Positions 26,451 to 36,783 of a stretch of DNA of 64,000 nt are shown here, one piece after another (the first letter of the stretch is position 1; each line of letters begins with the position of its first letter). Origin of the DNA: Algibacter pectinivorans (GTDB lineage: Bacteria > Bacteroidota > Bacteroidia > Flavobacteriales > Flavobacteriaceae); contig NZ_FOMI01000007.1 in NCBI RefSeq assembly GCF_900112595.1, positions 138,078-202,077 on the forward strand. Direction: 5' to 3'. Under the pieces are notes generated by a model. It saw nothing but the letters and a program-made list of their open reading frames with translations, did no database searches and was not told where the DNA came from. A program made the position numbers and the translations under genes.

Positions 26451-27065
26451 ATGAAAATAATTGGCATTGGTAAAAACTACGTAAACGACAAAAGTGAAAT
26501 TGCTGCTGTAAAAACAGGCGATCAAGTTATTTTTTTAAAGGCTGAAAGCACTTTAGTTACGGATAATAAAAACATCGGTTTTCCTAAGATTACTAACCAA
26601 CTAAATTATGAAGTCGAGTTAGTTGCTAAAATTGGTAAATCTGGTAAAGATATTGAAGAAAGTAATGCAGCATCTTACATAAGCGAAATAGGAATTGGCA
26701 TTGATTATACGGCGAAAGATGTTTTAAATGCAACTCGAACTAATAAAGGCCCATGGGCATTGGCCAAAGGTTTTGATGGCGCATCGCCAGTAAATGGATT
26801 TAAACCGGTTTCCAACTTTTCTGATATTAATGACATTAACTTTAGCTTAATGATTAACGGAAAGGAAGTACAGGCAGGAAACACGAGTTATATGATTTAT
26901 AATTTTGCTGAAATTATAGCGTTTGTTTCAAAATACATGACTTTAGAACCTGGCGATTTAATTTTTACAGGAACACCAGCAAGTGGTGCTGGTCAAAATT
27001 TTGTAGGCGACCATTTGCAAGCTTCTATAGAAGGTGACTTGCTCTTAGATTTTAAACTAATTTAA
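26451..27065 (+). CDS. Fumarylacetoacetate hydrolase family protein
   Basis: 204 residues, the compact one-domain FAH fold. It starts KIIGIGKNYVND, has metal-site acidic residues in NYEVELVAKIGK and IGIDYTAKDV, and closes with PGDLIFTGTPASGAG. Relatives hydrolyse acylpyruvates or decarboxylate oxaloacetate in the cytoplasm. It lies 9 nt before the cNMP/CBS gene, so the three genes 26451-29650 may be one operon. Confidence 0.88.
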   Translation: MKIIGIGKNYVNDKSEIAAVKTGDQVIFLKAESTLVTDNKNIGFPKITNQLNYEVELVAKIGKSGKDIEESNAASYISEIGIGIDYTAKDVLNATRTNKGPWALAKGFDGASPVNGFKPVSNFSDINDINFSLMINGKEVQAGNTSYMIYNFAEIIAFVSKYMTLEPGDLIFTGTPASGAGQNFVGDHLQASIEGDLLLDFKLI

Positions 27066-27074
27066 ATTAGTTTT

Positions 27075-28991
27075 ATGAAAAACTCAATTGCAGAACGGGT
27101 TGCTGAATTTTTAAAACGCTATCCACCATTTAATTTAATAAATGCAGCTAGCCTATTGCTAATAGCAGAGCAGGTTAGCATTATCTATTTGGAAAAAGGA
27201 GATACCATTTTTAAAAACGGAGATATTAACCACGATTGCTTTTATGTAGTTAGAGACGGGGCCATAAGTCTGTACTATAAAAACGGTGATGTAAATGAAA
27301 TTACAAACATACATGATACAGGCGATTTATTTGGTTTACGTGCTTTAATTGCAAAAACGCCCTACCACCTTAACGCCACTGCAAATGAAGAGTCTATAAT
27401 TTATGCCATTCCAATATCTATTTTTCAGTCGGTAACAGATAAAAGTGTTAACATTCAAAAGTACCTTATTACCGCTTTTGCCTCCAATGATTACACGCCA
27501 TATACCTCTGAACAAGCAGGTAAAATTTTTGTAGATTATATTCCAAGCAACTCACAAGATGTTGTAAGTTTTCAAACCGCAAACTATACTAAAGCACCTA
27601 TTACTTGTAGCACATCTTCCACCTTAAAAAGTGCTGCAAAAAAAATGTGCGCGCATAAAATTGGATGTATAATTGTAATTGATACTTATAAAAAACCTGT
27701 TGGTATTATTACTAATAGCGATATAAAAAACAAAATTGCTACAGGGCTTTTTCCTATTGAAACTAAAGTAACTCAAATAATGAGTTCTCCTGTTATTACC
27801 GCAAAAAAAGACTTAACAGTAGCCGATGGTCAATTACAAATGATAAAAAATAGCATAGGACATTTATGTATCACCAAAGATGGCACTGTAAATTCTAAAT
27901 TAATTGGTGTATTAACACACCATGATGTTTTAACTAGCTTAGGAAACAACCCAACGGCCATTTTAAAAGATATTAAAAGAGCTAAACGAACAAAAAAACT
28001 TCGTGCAGCCAGACATAAAGCCAATGGTTTATTAAAAAGCTATTTAGAGCAAAACATTCCCCTATCGCATATTATAAAAATAATTTCTCAAATTAATGAT
28101 GCGGTAACGGTTAGAGCCATAGACCTGGCTATTTTAAAAATGCCTACGCCACCGCCTGTTTCATTTACGTGGTTGGCATTAGGTAGCCAAGGCAGACGCG
28201 AACAATTACTATTTACCGACCAAGACAATGCTTTAATTTTCGAAAATGTATCTAAAAAAGACTATGCAGCAACTAAAGACTATTTTTTAGAACTTTCGAA
28301 ACTCGTTAATAAAACACTTAATAAAGTTGGTTTTGAGTATTGCGAAGCCGATATGATGGCTAGTAACCCAGAGTGGTGCAAATCGCTTTTAGAATGGCAA
28401 GACCAATTTAAAACTTGGATTTTAAATCCGGATGAAAAAGCCATATTACTATCGTCTGTTTTTTTTGATTACAACGCTGTTTATGGTAATACCACCTTCA
28501 CAGATAAAATAACAGACACTATTTTTAACACCTTAAATGAAGCCTATTTATTTTATAAATTTCTGGGTAGAGATGCGGTAAAAAGCCCATCGCCTCTTGG
28601 TTTTTTTAAACAATTTTTAATTGAACAGAATGGAGAGCAAAAAGAACTTTTTAATATAAAAAGCAGAGCCATAATGCCATTGGTAGATGCTGCTAGACTC
28701 CTTATTTTAAATAAGCAAATTAAAGGAGTTAATAATACTTACGAGCGCTTTGAAAAGTTAGCTGCATTAGAACCTGAAAACTCAGAGTTATACGAATCTT
28801 GCTCGTATGCTTTTAAAGCCCTTTCTAAATTTAAAACCAAGCAAGGATTGTTAAATAGTAATTCTGGAAAATTTATAAACCTTAAAACACTAACTAAAGA
28901 AGAGAAATTAAAACTAAGACGCTGCTTTAAGCCCATACATGAAATTCAAGACGTTTTAATAAATAGATTCGATTTAAAAAACTTTATATGA
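27075..28991 (+). CDS. cNMP-binding/CBS/DUF294 nucleotidyltransferase-like protein
   Basis: 638 residues in four blocks: cyclic-nucleotide-binding domain (about 15-145), a pair of CBS domains (160-285), DUF294 nucleotidyltransferase-like domain with GSQGRREQLLFTDQDNALIF (370-390), and the helical DUF294 C-terminal domain. It resembles GlnD-type uridylyltransferases and is probably a signalling enzyme that senses nucleotides. In several phyla such proteins sit with a DnaQ-like exonuclease, acs and an acetate symporter, exactly as here. Its stop overlaps the exonuclease start by 4 nt. Confidence 0.88.
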   Translation: MKNSIAERVAEFLKRYPPFNLINAASLLLIAEQVSIIYLEKGDTIFKNGDINHDCFYVVRDGAISLYYKNGDVNEITNIHDTGDLFGLRALIAKTPYHLNATANEESIIYAIPISIFQSVTDKSVNIQKYLITAFASNDYTPYTSEQAGKIFVDYIPSNSQDVVSFQTANYTKAPITCSTSSTLKSAAKKMCAHKIGCIIVIDTYKKPVGIITNSDIKNKIATGLFPIETKVTQIMSSPVITAKKDLTVADGQLQMIKNSIGHLCITKDGTVNSKLIGVLTHHDVLTSLGNNPTAILKDIKRAKRTKKLRAARHKANGLLKSYLEQNIPLSHIIKIISQINDAVTVRAIDLAILKMPTPPPVSFTWLALGSQGRREQLLFTDQDNALIFENVSKKDYAATKDYFLELSKLVNKTLNKVGFEYCEADMMASNPEWCKSLLEWQDQFKTWILNPDEKAILLSSVFFDYNAVYGNTTFTDKITDTIFNTLNEAYLFYKFLGRDAVKSPSPLGFFKQFLIEQNGEQKELFNIKSRAIMPLVDAARLLILNKQIKGVNNTYERFEKLAALEPENSELYESCSYAFKALSKFKTKQGLLNSNSGKFINLKTLTKEEKLKLRRCFKPIHEIQDVLINRFDLKNFI

Positions 28992-29650
28992 TTAGTTGGT
29001 TTAAAAAGCGTAAAAAAGACTATCCAGAATTTTGGTTGGACTACCTTGAACATTTTAAGGACATAAAAAAAACACCCATTAACGAGACACGCTTTGTTGC
29101 CTTTGATACTGAAACTACTGGTTTTGACAGGAAAAAGGATAGAATATTATCCATTGGCGCTGTTGCCTTTGTAAATAAAAGAATACCTGTAAACCAAAGC
29201 CTTGAATTATACTTAGAACAAGATATTTTTAACCCAGAAACCGTTAAAATACATGAGATTATGAAGTCTAGTGATTTTGTGAAAATATCGGAACTAGAGG
29301 CCATAAAAGTGTTTTTAGATTATATAAAAAATGCCATTTTAGTAGCACACCATGCGAATTTTGATAAAACCATGATGAATGAAATGCTTTCTAGAAATGG
29401 CTTAGGAAAACTAAAAAATAAATTTATTGACACTGGGGTGTTATATAATAAATCCAAACACAAAATATATCAAGAAAACTTGAAGGAACACTATTATTTG
29501 GACGATTTGTGCGAAGAACTAAATGTACCAAAAGTAGATAGACACACCGCCAATGGTGATGCCCTAATTACGGCTATTGTGTTTTTAAAAATCTTAGCAC
29601 GTTTAGATAAACGTAAAAATTTAAAATGGAGTTATTTATTGGGTAAATAG
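28988..29650 (+). CDS. DnaQ-like 3'-5' exonuclease
   Basis: 220 residues with the DEDDh exonuclease motifs: FVAFDTETTGFD (ExoI), LVAHHANFDKTMMN (ExoII) and DRHTANGDALITA (ExoIII with histidine). Its N-terminal KRKKDYPEFWLDYLEHF is family-specific. It is translationally coupled to the DUF294 protein, so the two probably act in one signalling or nucleotide-turnover function rather than in replication. It converges with acs through a strong bidirectional terminator. Confidence 0.87.
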   Translation: MISWFKKRKKDYPEFWLDYLEHFKDIKKTPINETRFVAFDTETTGFDRKKDRILSIGAVAFVNKRIPVNQSLELYLEQDIFNPETVKIHEIMKSSDFVKISELEAIKVFLDYIKNAILVAHHANFDKTMMNEMLSRNGLGKLKNKFIDTGVLYNKSKHKIYQENLKEHYYLDDLCEELNVPKVDRHTANGDALITAIVFLKILARLDKRKNLKWSYLLGK

Positions 29651-29672
29651 ACCTGAATACAGGCAATTAATA

Positions 29673-29719
29673 AAACCTAAACTTGATTTTTAAATTAAAA
29701 TAAAATCAAGTTTAGGTTT
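29673..29719. terminator. Bidirectional terminator between the exonuclease gene and acs
   Basis: A perfect 19-bp stem (29673-29691 with 29701-29719) and 9-nt loop, with AT-rich flanks on both sides, between convergent genes. Confidence 0.85.
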
Positions 29720-29736
29720 AGTTTTAATTATAATAA

Positions 29737-31644
29737 TTAAAGCACATTATCCATAATTTCTTGCACCACTTCTGGGTTTAATAAAGTGCTAGTATCGCCT
29801 AGATTAGCAGTATCTTTTTGGGCTATTTTACGTAAAATACGCCTCATAATTTTGCCCGACCTGGTTTTTGGTAATCCGCTAGTAAATTGAATTTTGTCTA
29901 GTTTAGCTATTGGACCAATACTCTCTGTTATAATTTGATTTATTTCTTTTCTTAAATTATTTTGATCTCGACTTTCCCCTGTATCTTTTAGAGTAACATA
30001 ACCGTATAATGCACTTCCTTTAACATCGTGTGGAAATCCTACAATGGCAGATTCTGCTACTGCTGGATGCTCGTTTACGGCGTCTTCAATTGGTGCAGTT
30101 CCTAAATTATGACCCGAAACGATAATAACATCGTCTACCCTACCTGTAATTCTGTAATAACCAACTTCATCGCGAAGGGCGCCATCGCCAGTAAAATACT
30201 TGTTTTCATAGGCTGAAAAATAAGTCTCTTTATAACGTTGGTGATTTCCCCAAATAGTTCGAGCTATGGATGGCCAAGGATACTTAATACACAATCTACC
30301 TTCTACTTGATTGTCTTTAAGTTCATCGCCATTTTCGTCCATTAAAGCAGGCTGAATACCAATAAAAGGTAAGGTAGCATAAGTTGGTTTGGTTGGTGTT
30401 GAATACGGAATTGGAGAAATCATAATACCTCCTGTTTCGGTTTGCCACCATGTATCTACAATTGGACTATTTCTTTTACCTACATTATCGTTATACCAAT
30501 GCCACGCCTCTTCATTTATTGGTTCGCCTACCGAACCTAAAACTTTAAGAGAACTTAAATCGTATTTTTCTACTAACTCTGCGCCTTGTTTTGCTAAGGC
30601 ACGAATAGCTGTTGGAGCGGTGTAAAACTGATTGACTTTATGCTTTTGAACGATATCCCAAAAACGTCCAAAATCTGGATAACTTGGCACGCCCTCGAAC
30701 ATTACTGATGTGGCGCCATTTACTAACGGGCCATATACAATATAACTGTGTCCGGTTATCCAACCAATATCGGCAGTACACCAATACACATCGTTTTCGC
30801 GATATTGAAATACGTTTTTAAAGGTATATGCGGTGTAAACCATATATCCGGCGGTGGTATGCACCATACCCTTTGGTTTTCCGGTTGAACCTGAGGTGTA
30901 TAAAATAAACAACGGATCTTCGGCATTCATTAGTTCGGCATCGCAATGCTCGGACGCATTGTCTAAAAGGGGTTGCAACCACGCATCGCGACCAGAAACC
31001 ATATTAATTTCTGTATTAATTCGTTTTGCTACTAAAACGCTTTTTACGCCAGGGCAGCTCTCTAAAGCTTCGTCTACTATACCTTTTAAATCGATTGTTT
31101 TTGCGCCACGGTAGGACCCATCGCTGGTTAATACCATTTTACAATCGCTATCGTTTATACGAGTGGATAATGCTGTAGAAGAAAATCCTGCAAAAACTAC
31201 AGAGTGTATAGCACCAATTCTGGCACATGCTAAAACGGATACGGCTAGTTCGGGAATCATGGGTAAATAGATGCACACACGATCGCCTTTATTGATGCCT
31301 TGCACTTTTAAAACATTAGCAAATTTATTAACACGTTTATATAGTTCGTTATAGGTAATATGTTGTGCGGCTTCATCTGGATTGTTGGGCTCAAATAAAA
31401 TGGCTGTTTTTTCGCCTCGTGTTGCTAAGTGCCTATCGATACAGTTTTCTGTTATGTTTAATTGTGCGCCTTCAAACCATTTTACTTCGGGTTTAGAAAA
31501 ATCCCAACTTAAGACCTTATCCCATTTTTTTCGCCATAGAAAATGTTCTTCTGCTATTTCTTCCCAAAAACCTTCTGGGTTGCGTACAGATTTTCTATAA
31601 ACTTGATAATACTCTTCTAAATGTTTTATATGGTAATTACTCAT
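29737..31644 (-). CDS. acs: Acetyl-CoA synthetase
   Basis: 635 residues, the normal length. The AMP-binding loop YTSGSTGKPKGMVHTT, the adenylate motif DTWWQTETGG and the C-terminal SGLPKTRSGKIMRR, with the regulatory lysine, are intact. It makes acetyl-CoA from acetate, ATP and CoA. The upstream 247 nt contain repeat copy 4, and an acetate-type symporter gene follows in the same orientation, so uptake and activation are neighbours though probably separate transcripts. Confidence 0.94.
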   Translation of the reverse strand: MSNYHIKHLEEYYQVYRKSVRNPEGFWEEIAEEHFLWRKKWDKVLSWDFSKPEVKWFEGAQLNITENCIDRHLATRGEKTAILFEPNNPDEAAQHITYNELYKRVNKFANVLKVQGINKGDRVCIYLPMIPELAVSVLACARIGAIHSVVFAGFSSTALSTRINDSDCKMVLTSDGSYRGAKTIDLKGIVDEALESCPGVKSVLVAKRINTEINMVSGRDAWLQPLLDNASEHCDAELMNAEDPLFILYTSGSTGKPKGMVHTTAGYMVYTAYTFKNVFQYRENDVYWCTADIGWITGHSYIVYGPLVNGATSVMFEGVPSYPDFGRFWDIVQKHKVNQFYTAPTAIRALAKQGAELVEKYDLSSLKVLGSVGEPINEEAWHWYNDNVGKRNSPIVDTWWQTETGGIMISPIPYSTPTKPTYATLPFIGIQPALMDENGDELKDNQVEGRLCIKYPWPSIARTIWGNHQRYKETYFSAYENKYFTGDGALRDEVGYYRITGRVDDVIIVSGHNLGTAPIEDAVNEHPAVAESAIVGFPHDVKGSALYGYVTLKDTGESRDQNNLRKEINQIITESIGPIAKLDKIQFTSGLPKTRSGKIMRRILRKIAQKDTANLGDTSTLLNPEVVQEIMDNVL

Positions 31645-31793
31645 GGTTTAGTTCTGTTTGTATGTTATGATTATAACGTGGTGACACAATATTTTAAGCT
31701 TCTAATTTAATAAATTAATGTAGATTAGAACTGATTAATACCGGCAGATTGTTATAAAATACTGTTAATAAAATGGTTTTAGCAAACTTGCCC

Positions 31794-31886
31794 GCGTTAG
31801 GGATTGAACGGCGTGTTTGAGCTCCCGACAACGGAGGAGCGAGTAGTGAAAGCCCGCCCCTGCCCCAAGGCTGGGGAACGCCCAAA
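31794..31886 (+). repeat. Modular GCGTTA repeat, copy 4 (subtype B)
   Basis: Begins GCGTTAGGGATTGAACGGC, centre GAGCTCCCGACAACGGAGGAGC (hairpin), then TAGTGAAAGCCCGCCCC and end GAACGCCCAAA. It abuts the stop codon of the symporter gene (31892) by 5 nt. The centre matches copy 7 almost exactly. Confidence 0.85.
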
Positions 31887-31891
31887 TACTT

Positions 31892-33610
31892 TTAATGTGT
31901 GGCTTTGCCCGCGCCACTTGGTATTCTAATATGTTCTACAATGTCTTGAACGTTTTGTGGTGGTTCTGGTGTGAATTTCATGATAACTAAGGACACGATG
32001 AAATTGATAATCATAGCGACTGTACCGAAACCTTCGGGCGAGATGCCGAACCACCAATTGGCTTTTGTACCGCCGCCAAACCAGCCAAACTTAAATTTGG
32101 TCATGTAGAAAAGCATGGATAAAATACCGACTACCATACCGGCAATGGCGCCTTCTTTATTCATTTTTTTGTAAAATATACCCAAAATAATGGCTGGAAA
32201 AAAAGATGCTGCCGCCAACCCGAAGGCTAATGCTACGGTGGCTGCTACGAATCCTGGTGGATTAATTCCGAAATATCCGGCAACGCAAACCGCCACTACT
32301 GCTGCTAAACGTGCTGCAATTAACTCGCCTTTTTCTGAGATGTTTGGATTGATCATTTTCTTGATTAAATCGTGAGAAACTGATGCTGAAATGACTAATA
32401 ATAATCCTGCGGCGGTTGATAATGCTGCTGCTAATGCTCCTGCTGCAACCAATGCGATAACCCAGTCTGGTAATTGTGCTATTTCTGGGTTGGCTAGTAC
32501 CATAATATCTTTATCGACTACTAATTCGTTATTTGTTTCGTTGGCTACATAGTTAATTATACCATCGTTATTTTTATCGTTAAAGACTATTAAACCTGTT
32601 GTTTCCCATTTTTTAAACCATTCTGGCATATTAGCATAGGGTTGATTGGATACGGTTTCTATCATATTGGTTCTCGCAAATACGGCTACTGCTGGCGCAG
32701 CGGTGTATAAAATTACAATTAGCAATAAGGCTAAACCTGCCGATTTACGAGCATCTTTTACTTTTTTAACGGTAAAGAAACGCACTATAACGTGCGGTAA
32801 ACCTGCTGTGCCAACCATTAATGCTAATGTTATTGCAAAAACATCTATGGTAGATTTTGAACCTTCGGTGTATTGGTTAAAGCCTAAATCTGTACTTAAA
32901 CCATCTAATTTATCTAGTAAATAGGTACCGGAACCATCGGCTAATTGACTCCCAAAACCTAATTGTGGTATGGGGTTACCCGTCATTTGAATAGAAATAA
33001 AAATAGCGGGCACCATAAAGGCGAAAATAAGCACGCAATATTGTGCTACTTGTGTGTATGTGATGCCTTTCATACCACCTAAAACAGCATAAAATAAAAC
33101 AATTACCATACCTATAACGACACCTGTATTAATATCGACCTCTAAAAAACGTGAGAATACAAGACCTACACCTCGCATTTGACCTGCAACGTAAGTAAAC
33201 GATACGATTAGTGCACAAATAACGCCTACTAATCGCGCGGTGTTGGAATAATAGCGATCGCCAATAAAATCGGGCACTGTGAATTTGCCAAATTTCCTTA
33301 AATATGGTGCAAGTAATAGTGCAAGTAATACATAGCCACCGGTCCACCCCATAAGGTAAACAGCCCCATCGTACCCATCGAACGAAATAATTCCTGCCAT
33401 GGAAATAAATGAGGCCGCACTCATCCAATCGGCTGCCGTTGCCATACCGTTTGCTAATGGGGAAACGCCGCCTCCAGCCACATAAAACTCGTTTGTTGAA
33501 CCTGCCCTAGCCCAAATGGCTATGCCTATATATAATGTAAATGTTATGCCTACTAAAACATAGGTCCAGTTTTGTACCCCAAATCCTTCAACCAATAAAC
33601 TATGCATCAT
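31892..33610 (-). CDS. Sodium:solute (acetate-type) symporter
   Basis: 572 residues of the SSS family with about thirteen membrane segments; ADWMSAASFISMAG and GTAGLPHVIVRFFTVK are typical of the ActP acetate permease group. It takes up acetate or a similar short monocarboxylate with sodium. It overlaps the preceding DUF4212 gene by 11 nt, the standard partner of this transporter, and lies upstream of acs. Confidence 0.87.
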   Translation of the reverse strand: MMHSLLVEGFGVQNWTYVLVGITFTLYIGIAIWARAGSTNEFYVAGGGVSPLANGMATAADWMSAASFISMAGIISFDGYDGAVYLMGWTGGYVLLALLLAPYLRKFGKFTVPDFIGDRYYSNTARLVGVICALIVSFTYVAGQMRGVGLVFSRFLEVDINTGVVIGMVIVLFYAVLGGMKGITYTQVAQYCVLIFAFMVPAIFISIQMTGNPIPQLGFGSQLADGSGTYLLDKLDGLSTDLGFNQYTEGSKSTIDVFAITLALMVGTAGLPHVIVRFFTVKKVKDARKSAGLALLLIVILYTAAPAVAVFARTNMIETVSNQPYANMPEWFKKWETTGLIVFNDKNNDGIINYVANETNNELVVDKDIMVLANPEIAQLPDWVIALVAAGALAAALSTAAGLLLVISASVSHDLIKKMINPNISEKGELIAARLAAVVAVCVAGYFGINPPGFVAATVALAFGLAAASFFPAIILGIFYKKMNKEGAIAGMVVGILSMLFYMTKFKFGWFGGGTKANWWFGISPEGFGTVAMIINFIVSLVIMKFTPEPPQNVQDIVEHIRIPSGAGKATH

Positions 33611-33857
33611 AACCGTATTTTTTATCTAGTTTATTCATTAAACGAACGTATACAAATATTAAAACAACAAAAACGTACATAGAACCTTGCTGTGCAAACC
33701 AAAACCCTAGTTTAAAGCCTCCAATTTTAATTGAATTTAATTCTTCCTTAAATAGAATTCCTGCCGCGAAGGATACTAAAAACCATATGGCTAATAGTAT
33801 TAAAACGTACCGGATGTTTTCTTTCCAATAGGCTTTTGCGTTGTCTTTTTCTGTCAT
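33600..33857 (-). CDS. DUF4212 small membrane subunit
   Basis: 85 residues with two membrane helices (ILLAIWFLVSFAAGILF and FVVLIFVYVRLMNKLDKKYG), the sodium:solute symporter small-subunit family. It overlaps the symporter gene by 11 nt; the two are nearly always paired and probably form one carrier complex. Confidence 0.88.
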   Translation of the reverse strand: MTEKDNAKAYWKENIRYVLILLAIWFLVSFAAGILFKEELNSIKIGGFKLGFWFAQQGSMYVFVVLIFVYVRLMNKLDKKYGYDA

Positions 33858-33969
33858 TATTATCTTGGTTTAGTTAGTAATCAAATTTATAAATCGGTAT
33901 AGAAAAGCTCTAGTAATTATTGGGCAAACCGTATAAACTATAACCCAAATAGGCTTATAATAATACTGT

Positions 33970-35325
33970 TTACAAAGTTTTAAAATATGTTTTAGCCTGA
34001 ATAATAACCTTAGGAGCCAAAGCTATAGTTGCCAACATTGTAGGAATTGCCATTAGGGCAAAAACGCCATCAATTAAGTTTAGCATAGCACTAAAAGGGG
34101 TTGTTGCCGCAAGAACTATACTTAATATATATATGTAATTGTAGTAGTGCTTTTTGTCTGCTCCAATTAAAAACCCTAAACATTTACTACCGTAATAGGC
34201 ATAAGAAAACAATGAGGATATGCTAAATATTAATACACAAACCATAAGCAAATACTTGCCATAAACAGGCATAACATGATTAAATGCCGACGCTGTTAAA
34301 CTTACGCCATTATTGGACGTTGTTTCCCAAACACCAGTAACTAAAATAGCCAATGCCGTTAAGGTACATACTATTAGAGTATCTATTGCTGGTCCTAACA
34401 TAGCCACTAAACCCTCGCGAATAGGCTCATCGGTTTTTGCTGCACCATGAGCCATGGGCGCTGTACCTATACCTGCTTCGTTTGAAAAGGCACCTCGACG
34501 AATGCCTAACAATATTAAAGCACCCAAAGCACCGCCCATAAAAGCATCGCCTTTATAAAAATTGGCAGAAAAAGCGTCTGTAAACATTAAAACAAAATAT
34601 TTAGGAACAACGCTATAATTAGAAACTAATATATAAAGAACCAGAGCAAAATAAAGCAATACCATTGTGGGTACCATTTTAGAGGCTGCATTACTAATAC
34701 GTTTTAAACCACCAAGTATAATTACAGAGGTTAAACCAACAAGTATAGCTGCTACAATAAGATTTGTTTTTAACCCTACTTCCACCCCATTAGGTATTAA
34801 AACAATATCGTTTATAGCTTGTGTTAATTGGTTTACGTTAACCACAGGTAAGGCACCAACCATACCAACAAGACTAAACATAACTGCTAAAGGTTTCCAA
34901 GATTTACCTAAACCTTCTTGAATAAAATACATAGGTCCGCCTTGTAAATTGCCCGCACTATCTTTACCGCGATACATAATGGCCAAAGAGGATGTAAAAA
35001 ATTTAGTTGACATGCCTACAATTGCACTTATCCACATCCAAAACATAGCTCCCGGACCACCCATTGAAATAGCGACTGCAACTCCTGCTATATTTCCCAT
35101 ACCAATGGTAGAAGACAAGGCTGTTGTTAAGGCTTTAAAATGCGAAATTTGTCCCGGATCGTTAGGATCGTCGTACTTACCTCTTAGCACTTGTATAGCG
35201 TGCCCAATATACCTAAAAGGCAAAAATCGTGATAGTACCAAAAGATACAAACCACCGCCAATAAGCAAAATAACTAAAGGCAACCCCCAAGCGTAATCGG
35301 AAAATGTTTTAATGAGTTGTTCCAT
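33970..35325 (-). CDS. Alanine/glycine:cation symporter (AGCS)
   Basis: 451 residues with about eleven helices. ALSSTIGMGNIAGVAVAIS, PGAMFWMWISAIVGMSTKF and IRRGAFSNEAGIGTAPMAHGAA are signature stretches of the AGCS family. It imports alanine or glycine with sodium. It is a single gene, divergent from the acyltransferase at 35413. Confidence 0.9.
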   Translation of the reverse strand: MEQLIKTFSDYAWGLPLVILLIGGGLYLLVLSRFLPFRYIGHAIQVLRGKYDDPNDPGQISHFKALTTALSSTIGMGNIAGVAVAISMGGPGAMFWMWISAIVGMSTKFFTSSLAIMYRGKDSAGNLQGGPMYFIQEGLGKSWKPLAVMFSLVGMVGALPVVNVNQLTQAINDIVLIPNGVEVGLKTNLIVAAILVGLTSVIILGGLKRISNAASKMVPTMVLLYFALVLYILVSNYSVVPKYFVLMFTDAFSANFYKGDAFMGGALGALILLGIRRGAFSNEAGIGTAPMAHGAAKTDEPIREGLVAMLGPAIDTLIVCTLTALAILVTGVWETTSNNGVSLTASAFNHVMPVYGKYLLMVCVLIFSISSLFSYAYYGSKCLGFLIGADKKHYYNYIYILSIVLAATTPFSAMLNLIDGVFALMAIPTMLATIALAPKVIIQAKTYFKTL

Positions 35326-35412
35326 AATTATTTCTATGATTTTATAAATATATAACTTTACAAACTTTCATTTCAAATATTTAAAAGTATATTTATAACA
35401 GTAAATCCATTT

Positions 35413-36522
35413 ATGGCGCAAACCAACCGCTTATATTTTATAGATGCCGTTAGAGCATTTGCTATTTTAATGATGCTTCAAGGTCATTTTATAGATACTT
35501 TATTGGCTCCTGCTTATAGGGACGAAAGCAATGCTATTTATAATATCTGGTCGTATTTTAGAGGCATAACAGCACCTACTTTTTTTACTATATCCGGCCT
35601 GGTATTCGCTTACTTATTACTGCGTGCTTATGCCAAAGGCAATGATAAACCTAGGATTAAAAAAGGATTGTTTAGAGGCTTACTGCTAGTTGCCTTAGGA
35701 TATAGTTTAAGAATTAACATTTTTAACTGGTTTAATGGGTATTTTAGTTCCTACTTTCTTGTTATTGATGTACTTCAGTGTATTGGGTTGTCATTAATTC
35801 TATTGGTAGGACTTCATTGTCTTTTTAGGAAATATAGTTATCTATTTTCGGTAGTACTTTTTGCAATTGGCTGTATTTGTTTTATAACCGAGCCTCTTTA
35901 CAGAGAGATTACTTTAAACAATGTGCCTATAGTATTTGCTAACTATATAACAAAAACCAACGGCTCTATATTTACTATTTTACCGTGGTTTGGATACTCT
36001 GCTTTTGGTGCGTGTATTTCAACTGTATTCTTCAGGCATGCACACCGCGAAAAATTTAAAATAAGTACGGTTATCTCTCTTTTTGTAATAGGCGTTTTTC
36101 TTATTTATTTTTCGTCTTTATTTCTTACAAAACTAAGCCATATAACTTCTGTCCCGCTCTTTAAAATGAGTGCCGAGTACAACTATTTGTTTACAAGACT
36201 TGGTAACGTCCTTATATTATTTGGTGTTTTTTACGCCTTAGAAAACTATTTAAAGCAGTCTATTATTGCTCGTATAGGAGAAAAAACGCTTTCTATTTAC
36301 GTTATTCACTTCATAATACTATACGGTAGCTATACAGGATACGGTTTTAAACGATTTTTAAGTAAAACATTAGAACCTGAAACTGCAGGTTTTGGTGCTA
36401 TATTATTCATGATTACAGTCTGTGTAATATCATTTCATTATGGAAAAACAAATACGTTTGTTTATAATTTAATACGTAAAACCGTAGATAAATTAAAAAA
36501 CTACCATCAAGGCATATCTTAA
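35413..36522 (+). CDS. Membrane acyltransferase, HGSNAT/DUF1624-like
   Basis: 369 residues with about ten membrane helices. The first helix YFIDAVRAFAILMMLQGHFIDT contains the Asp and His typical of heparan-alpha-glucosaminide acetyltransferase-like (DUF1624/DUF418) proteins. Such proteins move an acyl group across the membrane onto a sugar or similar acceptor; the acceptor is unknown. The following 261 nt to the HAD gene hold no other gene. Confidence 0.75.
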   Translation: MAQTNRLYFIDAVRAFAILMMLQGHFIDTLLAPAYRDESNAIYNIWSYFRGITAPTFFTISGLVFAYLLLRAYAKGNDKPRIKKGLFRGLLLVALGYSLRINIFNWFNGYFSSYFLVIDVLQCIGLSLILLVGLHCLFRKYSYLFSVVLFAIGCICFITEPLYREITLNNVPIVFANYITKTNGSIFTILPWFGYSAFGACISTVFFRHAHREKFKISTVISLFVIGVFLIYFSSLFLTKLSHITSVPLFKMSAEYNYLFTRLGNVLILFGVFYALENYLKQSIIARIGEKTLSIYVIHFIILYGSYTGYGFKRFLSKTLEPETAGFGAILFMITVCVISFHYGKTNTFVYNLIRKTVDKLKNYHQGIS

Positions 36523-36783
36523 TACCTTAACTATTAAACAAAACCAACTTGTTCTGCCAATGCAGCTAACATAAAATACTTTAAAAAAATATTTGTTCCA
36601 TTACGCCACAACACGTACTTTAAATCTATATTTGTAGTACAATCATCCTTTGAATACAAATAAGAAATTAGTATCCATTATTATATCTGATGAAAAAGAA
36701 TTAAAATTTAAAAATAGGCTGCAAATTATCAAAACAAAAAATTGTTAAACGCGCTAATAATTTTCATTATTAAAAAATAAAAC

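Noticed and set aside
32190-32924. Plus-strand open frames opposite the sodium:solute symporter
   Set aside because: Shadow frames over a conserved membrane protein gene, with low complexity and no start context.
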